Part shown: positions 56,255-64,000 of the stretch, in pieces
Layout: the number at the start of each line of letters is the position of its first letter
How positions within the stretch are numbered: the stretch's first letter is position 1
Assembly (NCBI GenBank): GCA_013180625.2
Contig: SNVD02011141.1
Coordinates: 488,588-552,587 of the forward strand
Origin: Boswellia sacra
Taxonomy: Eukaryota > Streptophyta > Magnoliopsida > Sapindales > Burseraceae
Direction: 5' to 3'
DNA length: 64,000 nt
Notes under the pieces: model-generated
The model's input: the letters and a program-made list of their open reading frames with translations, nothing else
Databases searched by the model: none
What the model was told of the DNA's origin: nothing
Position numbers and translations under genes: made by a program

Positions 56255-56610
56255 GTTGGTATCGAGATATGCCGAGATGTGTCGAGTTGATTATGTCGAG
56301 ATGTGTCAAGATGTATAGAGTTGATTATGTCGAGATTATTGGTGTCAAGTGTGGTTGTTAAGATTTTGTCGAGTTTTGATTTCATCTAGTGTCGAGATTT
56401 TGTCAAGTTTCGATTTTGTTTAGTGTCGAGATTTTGTCGAGTTTCGATTTAGTCTAGTGTCGAGATTTTGTCAAGTGTCGAGCTTTTGTCGAGTGTCGCG
56501 ATTGTGTCATATGTCGAGTCTGTTGTGTCAAACTTGTTGAAGTGTCGAGTTTCGAGTGTCGAGTGTCGAGTGGTGTATGTCGAGTACTTGTACCGATAAT
56601 GTTGGTGACG
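56255..56610. repeat. TCGAG-rich tandem repeats between RLP2 and the copia LTR, copy B
   Basis: Counterpart of 16975-17260 with extra units of the AGTGTCGAGATTTTGTCGAG type. It shows copy-number change since the block duplication. Confidence 0.7.
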
Positions 56611-57506
56611 AGTTTTTTTGTGTCAACATACATGTGTCATGTACAGATTATATTTTGATCAACTTGTGATAAAACAAGAATGTTATTATGATTTTTTACT
56701 GTTTCTAGAATTATATTTTATGACGTATTTGATTTATAATAAATATCTTTTTAGATTAGGATATAGTATCTTGTAGCATAATTATAATAGATATTTATCC
56801 TAATTTCTTAGGAGTTTAATTATATCACTTCCTATTTTATTTCTCTTCATCCCAATATGATTTTGATGTAGATTTTTTATAGAATTTCTAGGAGATGTCG
56901 TCCAAGCCTCTCACTATATATACCATGTTATATTTACATAACTGGTAGGCTAATCACGTGAAAGAGAGATTAACGGGTTAGCTGATTTGGTTTTGAGAGA
57001 GTCTTAATTTTGGCATTCCATGAATTGATAGAAGAGCATCAACACAAATTGGGATGCTTCTTTGATTTGATTCTTTGAGTCTTTTGATTCATGTATGAGT
57101 AGTAAAAATAGTACATGAGTTTTTGATTGAGTCTGTGTGAGTTAGTAGACACTTGGGATAACTTACAGGTTAAGTGTTTATGTAATTCAATGTCAGACTT
57201 CGTGTGTTATGTTTAACTTAACAGTATGTTGTTAAATTATCTGCAACAGAGAGTCGGTAGTGTCATTAAGAGTTTATGATCTTTGCGAAGATTTTGTTTT
57301 ACAAAGATTAGGTCGGTGTGTGAGGGTGAGTCAGCACTGTAAAAGGTCCTAAAGATTATACAAACAAGAATTTAGTGAATTACAACACTATAGTTGTTCG
57401 TAGATGTAGGTTTTCTAACCGAACCACGTAAAAATCCTCTTGTGCCGATTTACTTTACAGTTTACTGTTATATTACTCATAACTGCATACTTCCAAAACT
57501 CTCAAT

Positions 57507-57518
57507 TGGTATCAGAGC
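57507..57518 (+). other. Primer-binding site (tRNA-iMet), copia copy B
   Basis: TGGTATCAGAGC, as at 18153-18164. Confidence 0.9.
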
Positions 57519-57567
57519 AGGTTCACTGATAGACAAGTAAAGAAAATGATCATGTTGATCTGTAAGG

Positions 57568-58711
57568 ATGGAGTTTACTCGCAATGGAGGATTTGAAACA
57601 CAACCATCTATTCTTGATGATAGTAATTACTCACATTGGAAGGTAAGAATGATGATGTATATCAAATCTCTTGATGACAGGGCATGAACTAGTGTGCTTA
57701 AAGGATGGATACCGCCAAAAAAGGTGAATGCTTTTGGTGATTCCGAACCCAAACCAGAGGATGAATAGACTGATGAAGAATACTGACGTTCCAACTAGAA
57801 TTTAAAGGCTCTTAACGCAATCTTTGCTGCAGTGGACTTAAACAACTTCAGACAGATTTTAAGGTGCAAAGTAGCCAAAGAAGTGTGGGACATACTTGAG
57901 GTAAAATATGAAGGTATTGCATTTGTTAAAAGATCTAAATTGATGAGATTAAATTCTCAATTTGAAAACTGATTATGCATGAGGATGAGTCAATTTCTGA
58001 GTTTTACTCTAAGATATGTCACATTGCAAATTCAGCATACATGCTTGGCAAAACTTTCTCTGATGTAGAAATTGTTAGCAAAATAAGTAGGTCTGTTCCA
58101 GATAAATTTCAACCTAAAATTTAAACCATTGAGGAAGTTAAAAACACTAATGAGATGAGGGTTGCTGAACTAATAGGTATTCTTCAAAACTTTGAAATTA
58201 ATCAGAGTACTAGGAAGCAAAAAGGTAAAAGCATTGCATTCAATGTGAAAACTGAAAAATCTGATGAGGAAAGTAACGATGAGCTTGATGAAATTGATTC
58301 TAAACAGATTACTTTTCTAACAAGAAATTATGTCAAGTTTATGAAAAGAAATTTCAGGAAAAAGAATCAAGGAAAGCCTTCAAGTGAATAAAAATTCAGA
58401 AAGTTCAGCAAGGAGAATGACAAGAAGAAGTCAAAACAACCTGAAAAGAAAGGGCAGATTCAGTGTTATGAATGTTCTGGTTATGGGCATATTCAATCTG
58501 AATGTGCTAATCTCAAGAAGAAGAATAAAGGACTAACAGCAACATGGAGTGATGAATCAGAATCGGAGTCAGAAGATCAAGATTGCATGAGCAACTTTGT
58601 TGCATTTACTGCATCTGTAACTAATAAAGGGAAAGCTGCTATGTTTGACATAACAAAAAATTGCAGAACCGGTGTTGATCATTATGATGAAGAAGATAGA
58701 CCAAAAATACT
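57568..58711 (+). pseudogene. Copia gag (UBN2 type), broken, copy B
   Basis: ATG at 57568 (MEFTRNGG). There are stops at several sites (for example RA-stop-TSVLKGW, DE-stop-TDEEY) and a frameshift near 57970. The zinc knuckle is intact (QCYECSGYGHIQSECAN, CX2CX4HX4C, about 58460-58510), unlike copy A. An acidic Glu/Ser-rich stretch follows. Confidence 0.85.
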
Positions 58712-58857
58712 ATGAAGAGTTGCAAGAGATATACAACGCACTCTATGATAAATGGCTGAGTCAGAAAAAAGAAATTAAAATCCTGAAGAAGAAGATTAAA
58801 GTACTGGAATGTAAAAAATCCTATGCTAAAAAATAGATCTCAGAACTGGAGACTGTT

Positions 58858-61800
58858 TTGATAGACAAAACAGCGCATATTGCGAAAATCACAACAGAAC
58901 TGGTTAAAATCAAGAGGTGTGTTGATCAACTCAAAATTAGAGCAGCCAAACTTGATCAAGTCTTGAGTCTTGGAAGAGACAACTCCAACAAATATGGATT
59001 GGGGTATACAGAAGGTAATGTTGCATCTTCATCAATAACTGTTTTTGTTAAAACTTCAACATCAGGTAAGAATTTAGATTTTAACTCCTTAAAGTCAAGC
59101 CCTGATTTCAAGAGCAGAGAGACATTTGTCTCTCCACTGAGTTCTTTCAAAGCCAGTCCTGAAAAGGCAAAAAAATTCATTCCTACTTATTATTTTTGTG
59201 GTAAAAATGGACATATCAGGCCTAGATGCTTTAAACTATTGAATCTTTTGCATAAGAGATCAAAACAGTTCAAACTGTTATCAAAACCACAACAGCAGTG
59301 GGTTAAGAAAGACAAGACAATATGTCATGTTGCTCTTACTGCTCTTAACCAATCATCTAATGATTTGTGGTATTTTGACAGTGGTTGTTCCAGGCACATG
59401 ACTGGAAATAAACAGTTTTTAACAGATTTTAAAGCATACAGGGATGGTAATATCACCTATGGAGATGGAGCAAAGAATAAGATCATTGGTAAAGGCATTT
59501 TGAATGTTAAAGGCCTCCCTAATTTTCAAAATGTCTTGTTTGTTGAAAGTTTGAAAGCTAATCTTATTAGTATTAGTCAGATTTGTGATGACGAGTACAT
59601 TGTTAATTTCACACAAAACAAATGCATGGTCTTAGATAATTTTGGTAAATGCATTCTAGAAGGTAATAGATCTTCGGATAATTGTTATTTGGTAAAGAGT
59701 GCATTTCATGCTAGGATTTCAGATTTAGAATTGTGGCATCAAAAATTAGGACACTTAAATTACAAAGACTTGATTAAATTAACTAAGTTAGGTGCTGTAA
59801 AAGGAGTTCCTAAACTTGATGACAAAGTTAATGGAATTTGTGGACCATGTCAAATGGAAAAACAAATTAGAAGTTCAACAAATTAGAAGTTCACACAAGT
59901 CAAATCCACATCTTAGCACATCCAAAATACTTGATTTGCTTCACATGGATCTTATGAGTCTTATGCAAATTAAAAGCATTTCAGGTAAGAGATACATATT
60001 TGTTTGTGTGGATGATTTTTCTAGATACACTTGGGTTGATTTCATTAAAGAAAAATCTGACACTTTTGAAGCTTTCAAGAATCTTTGTGTTAAATTTGAA
60101 AATGAGCAAAATAGGAACATTAGCAAGATTGTGAGAATAAGAAGTGATCATGGCAAGGAATTTGAGAACGTTAGCTATACTGACTTCTGCAAATATCATG
60201 GCATTGATTATGAATTTTCAGCCTTCAAAACCCCTGAACAAAATGACATTGTGGAAAGGAAGATAGAACTTTTCAAGAGATGACTAGAGTGATGCTCAAT
60301 AGCAAAAAATTGACCAAGAGGCTATGGGCTGAAGCTATAAGCACTACTTGTTATATTTCAAATAGAGTTTTTCTTAGACCTGGCACTAATCAGACACCTT
60401 ATGAAATTTTGAAAGGTAGAAAGCCAAATTTGTTTTCATATTTTTGGATACAGGTGTTACGTCCTAAATGACAGAGAGCAATTAGAAAAATTGGATCCAA
60501 TGAGTGATGAAGGAGTCTTCGTGGGATATGCTCAAAATAGTAAAGCATTTCGAGTTTACAACCTGAGAACTGAAGCAGTCATGGAATCTGCAAATGTAGT
60601 ATTTGATGGTCTTGATGACTATGCAAAGTACTCACAAGAGGAAAGCACAACCAGCTTCTCAGAAGACACAGAAAAATCAGATTCAGACAGCAACAAAATG
60701 AAAGATGCTGTTATGATAGAGGAAACAGCCGTTGTTACACCTGAAGTAATAGTAACATTTGACAGTTCAGATGTAAACAGAAATTCAATCTAGAATGATG
60801 ATAATAGAAAAGATCCACCCACATGGATTCAGAAGGCACATCTAACAAGTTCTATCATTGGAACACCAGATGGCATGATGAAAACTCGGAGCAAGGTAAG
60901 AAATCAGGTAAGATTTGCATGTTTTGTTTCTTTAATTGAACCAAAAAATGTGAAAGAAGCTTTAAAAGAAGAGGTTTGGATTCAAGTTATGGAAGATGAA
61001 CTTAATCAGTTTAAAAGGAATGAAGTATGGGAATTAGTTCCTGGGCTAGAAAATATAAAATGTCATTGGAACTAAATGGATCTTCAAAAATAAAACTGAT
61101 GAAAATGGTCAAGCAGTAAGAAATAAAGCTAGGCTAGTTGCACAAGGTTACACACAAGTTGAAAGCATAGACTTTGATAAGACCTTTTCACCAGTAGCTA
61201 GACTTGAGTTAATCAGGTTACTACTTACAATTGCTTGTTTGCTTGATTTCAAATTAATTTCAAATTGTATCAAATGGATGTTAAACAACATTTTTAAATG
61301 GCTATCTCAATGAAGAAGTCTTTGTTGAACAGCCTAAAGGATTTGAAGATCCTAAACATCATGATTTTGTGTACAAATTGTACAAAACTTTGTATGGTTT
61401 GAAACAAGCTCCTAGAGCTTGGTATGAAAGGTTGAAAAACTTTTTTTATCAACAGAGGTTATAAAAGAGGCAGCAATGATAAGACTTTGTTTATCAAACA
61501 TGTATCTAACTATCTTATTGTGGCACAAAAATATGTTGACGACATTGTTTTCGGATCAACTAACAAAAGCAAAGCTAATGAGTTTGTTAAGTTGATGCAA
61601 GAAGAGTTTGAGATGAGCATAGTAGGAGAATTAAATTTCTTTCTTGGATTACAGGTTAAGCAAATGAATGATGGGATATTCATATCTCAATCAAAATATG
61701 CTAAAAATCTTGTAAAGAAATTTGGGCTTGAAAATGCAAAATCAATGAAAACTCATATCAGTACTAATCTAAAACTTTCAAAAGACAATGCATGTAAAGA

Positions 61801-62392
61801 TGTTGATGCAAGTTTGTATAGAAGTATTATTGGCAGCTTGCTATACCTCGCAGCAAGTAGACCGGACTTGTGCTTTAGTGTAGGATTGTGTGCAAGATTT
61901 CAAGCAAATCCAAAGGAATCACATCTTACAGCAGCTAAGAGAATTATGAGGTATGTTCACGAAACATATGATTGTGAAATATGGTTTTCTAAAGATACAA
62001 ATAATTATCTTGCAGGATTCAGTGATGCTGATTGGCCAGGAAATGCAGATGACAAAAAAAGCACTTTGGGAGGTTGTTTTTATCTTGGTACTAACCTGCT
62101 TTCATGACACAACAGAAAGCAGAATTCTATTTCTTTGTCTACTACTGAAGTCGAATATATAACAGCAGGGAGTTGTTGCACGCAACTACTATGGATGAAG
62201 CAAATGTTGAGTGACTATGGTATTGAACAAAAGCCCATAACTGTGTTTTGTGATAATACTAGTGCTATAAATATTTTCAAAAATCCTGTTCAGCATTCTA
62301 GAGCAAAACACATTGACATAAGATACCATTTTATAAGGGAACTAGTAGAATCTAGGATGATACACATTGAACACATCTCCACTAATAGATAA
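58858..62392 (+). pseudogene. Copia pol: protease, integrase, reverse transcriptase, RNase H, broken
   Basis: Frame 58858-59886 holds a second knuckle with the first Cys changed (YYFCGKNGHIRPRC), the protease motif WYFDSGCSRHMTG (59368-59406) and a pre-integrase zinc finger (LWHQKLGHLN). A 16-bp tandem duplication at about 59862-59893 shifts frame. Integrase follows (59816-60283) with HMDLMSL, IRSDHGKEF and NDIVERK supplying the D, D and E. Reverse transcriptase spans about 60930-61700 with WVFK-like start, [13 protein letters not shown] and YVDD (61532-61543). RNase H covers about 61980-62392 (TEVEYITAGSC, DNTSAINIFKNP, RAKHIDIRYHFIRE). Domain order is typical copia; the breaks prevent a polyprotein. 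Confidence 0.9.
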
Positions 62393-63315
62393 TTGGCTGA
62401 CTTGTTCAATAAGGCATTGGATACAACAATATTTGAAATCTAAGAAAAGTATTAGGCATCTGTTAGTTATCTGAATGAATACTGTGTGCTGTTATGTTAT
62501 TTGTAACTGTAATATCATAAGTTTCCTTCTAATTAAGCATGTGTGAGCTGAGATACAAAATTGAGTGAATGATAAGATACTGGTTTAACAATGAAAAATA
62601 CAGAAAGGGCTACCAGTATATGATGTGTAAAAGCCATCCATTGAGAGTAACTTCATTGTATCTGGAAAATATAGTGAGGTCACCCACTCAAATGGAAAAG
62701 GACTACCTCTATACATGTGTGAAAGCTACTGTATTTATTTATAAAATCCACATTAAGAATAACTTTTGTGTATGTAAGAAGCATGCTCAAGTTGATCACT
62801 TAATTGGATTAAGTGATAAAATTTATAAAGGTAAATAATCAGCTCTGAAATATGCCTCCTTAGAATGATTCATACGATGTTCAGTTCAAATACTGTTATG
62901 TTATTGTTAACTGTCTGCTGTTACGTTTCTCTTAACACCTTATGCTCTTTGTGCTTATTTAAAAATTTGTTTTTCTCGTGTGTCCATGTGTCAAAAGATG
63001 CCATGTCAGCAGTATTGAATTAAAGGAGAGAAGTTTCAGTGACGGGAATCCTAATTCTATTATAATTTCTTATTCATATGGGAATCAAATTTTTGAATTT
63101 GTTCATTAATGTCAGTTATGGAATCGTTTTGGAAAGGGAATTAACATTAAATTTTGTTTAAAAACAAAATTATTTCAATTTTGGCCTAGTATATTAAGAA
63201 TAGTTTTTGGGCTTCTCCTGTTCATACCATACTCAGACTACAGTTTCTTTCCTGTCCTGCGTCTTGCTTCTCTCTTCCTGTTCTGAAAATTTTCTGCAAA
63301 TCAGTAACCCTAACC
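62393..63315. other. Copia region between pol and the envelope-like ORF
   Basis: AT-rich with short ORFs only (for example 62569-62838, unrecognised). It probably contains the leader for the downstream ORF; nothing else is supported. Confidence 0.5.
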
Positions 63316-64000
63316 ATGGCGACCTCCTCTGACTTGAAAAAGACAGCCAGTTCTTCATCAACTCACAGCGACTCCAGTAACAGTGTACTGTCATCTTCGA
63401 CACAACACGAACATGCAGAGATCACAACTGATCCAACCATGAGCGAAGATGATCTTGTTCCAGTAAAAAAGATAAAGGATAAAATCAAGCCAAAGTTCAA
63501 CAAATTCCACACAGCAGCCATTAAACAGAAGTTCATGAAGTACACTTCAAAAAGGAATCTGCAAATGGAAAGGTTGGTGCAACTGTCAGATTTCAATACT
63601 TATGGTCTGAGTGAGATGATTGAGTCTATTTACTGGACTCGTACAGTAACAAACTTCCTACCCCCTGTGAAGGCCTTGATTCAGAAATTTTATGCAAACA
63701 TCTTTTCTGCCATTGATGATCCTAAAATCTTTCTGTATCACAAAGTTTATTGTAGAGGAAAGTTTGTTAAATTCTCTGCGATAAACACTTTCCCGGACAT
63801 TCCCATAGGCAGCTTACATGCATCAGATGAAGAATTTAACATGACCGAAGTAATAAAGGAATTGACTGGTAGAACAGACATTGTTTGAAAGCCGAAAGAT
63901 GGTATAGACCAGCAATACCTTAGGAAGAAATATCAAGTGTTGCATAAGATAGCTCAATTCAACTGGCTTCCTTCTTCCCATCAAAATCAAGTTCGGGAAG
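63316..64000 (+). pseudogene. Envelope-like ORF of a SIRE-type copia element, interrupted, continues off the window
   Basis: Starts MATSSDLKKTASSSSTHSDS with a Ser/Thr-rich head and a Lys-rich stretch, then VKALIQKFYANIFSAIDDPK and KVYCRGKFVKFSAINTFPDI, the pattern I know from retrotransposon-linked 'putative plant transposon / envelope-like' proteins downstream of SIRE pol. A TGA at 63886-63888 interrupts, but the same frame continues open (KPKDGIDQQYLRKKYQVLHK, IAQFNWLPSSHQ) to the window edge, so a Trp codon was probably lost. No membrane segment is visible in the part seen. The role of these proteins is unknown. Confidence 0.65.

Larger units (their letters stand above)
30963..58711. repeat. 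Segmental duplication, copy B
   Basis: Direct, collinear repeat of 2124-19356. After subtracting the Athila insertion (9,570 bp plus its 5-bp duplication) and adding the 1,018 bp missing from RLP1 in copy A, the two copies agree within about 80 bp. Homology starts at TATTATTATCTAAG (30963; 2124 in A) and stops inside the copia gag-pol junction at about 58711. Similarity looks highest around RLP1 and somewhat lower in the CACTA interior. Confidence 0.93.
56620..64000 (+). mobile_element. SIRE-type Ty1/copia retrotransposon, copy B, running off the window
   Basis: 5' LTR from about 56620-56680 to 57504; tRNA-iMet primer site at 57507-57518; gag; pol in the copia order protease-integrase-reverse transcriptase-RNase H; then an envelope-like ORF at 63316, the arrangement of the SIRE/Maximus lineage. 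No 3' LTR is seen before the window ends. Pol is interrupted by many stops and frameshifts, so the copy is not autonomous. Confidence 0.88.

Overview
The window is plant nuclear DNA, most likely from a eudicot: AT-rich, made of receptor-like-protein (RLP) immune-receptor genes, their decayed copies and nested plant transposable elements. There is no rRNA, tRNA or CRISPR feature. Families were assigned by reading motifs and translations; no database search was run.

Backbone. A block of about 17 kb occurs twice in direct orientation: copy A (2124-19356) and copy B (30963-58711). Each holds, on the minus strand, a Cf-type RLP gene (RLP1) and, to its right, a second RLP pseudogene (RLP2) split by transposons. 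RLP1 is full length (853 aa) in copy B; in copy A a 1,018-bp deletion removes the C-terminal half. Between the copies lie the N-terminal half of a third RLP pseudogene (19360-20260), a 9.6-kb Mutator-like element (MULE, 20952-30510) with decayed transposase and Ulp1/DUF1985 genes, and a small RLP remnant.

Nest. In RLP2 a miniature LTR element (TRIM, 5-bp duplication ATTAG) is interrupted by a CACTA element (3-bp duplication CAT). The CACTA element carries exons of two unrelated host genes, coatomer gamma subunit and TOR kinase. In copy B only, a 9.57-kb Athila-type LTR retrotransposon (5-bp duplication CAATG) sits inside the CACTA element; copy A keeps the empty site. The Athila element has lost most of gag and pol and carries an intronless but broken LONELY GUY (LOG, cytokinin activation) sequence. 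A hAT-like element (15288-16552 / 54562-55827) also interrupts RLP2.

Left edge (1-2123). The right-hand part of another CACTA-like element carries fragments of a vacuolar processing enzyme, a probable FLY1/2-type membrane E3 ligase and an EDR1-like MAPKKK. Right edge (about 56620-64000). A SIRE-type Ty1/copia element with decayed gag-pol and an envelope-like ORF runs off the window; copy A keeps only its LTR and gag.

Read together, the locus is an RLP cluster that was duplicated after the TRIM, CACTA, hAT and copia insertions and before the Athila insertion. At least six host genes have been sampled: by DNA transposons with introns kept, and by an LTR retrotransposon with introns lost. RLP1 of copy B is the only gene that looks intact.
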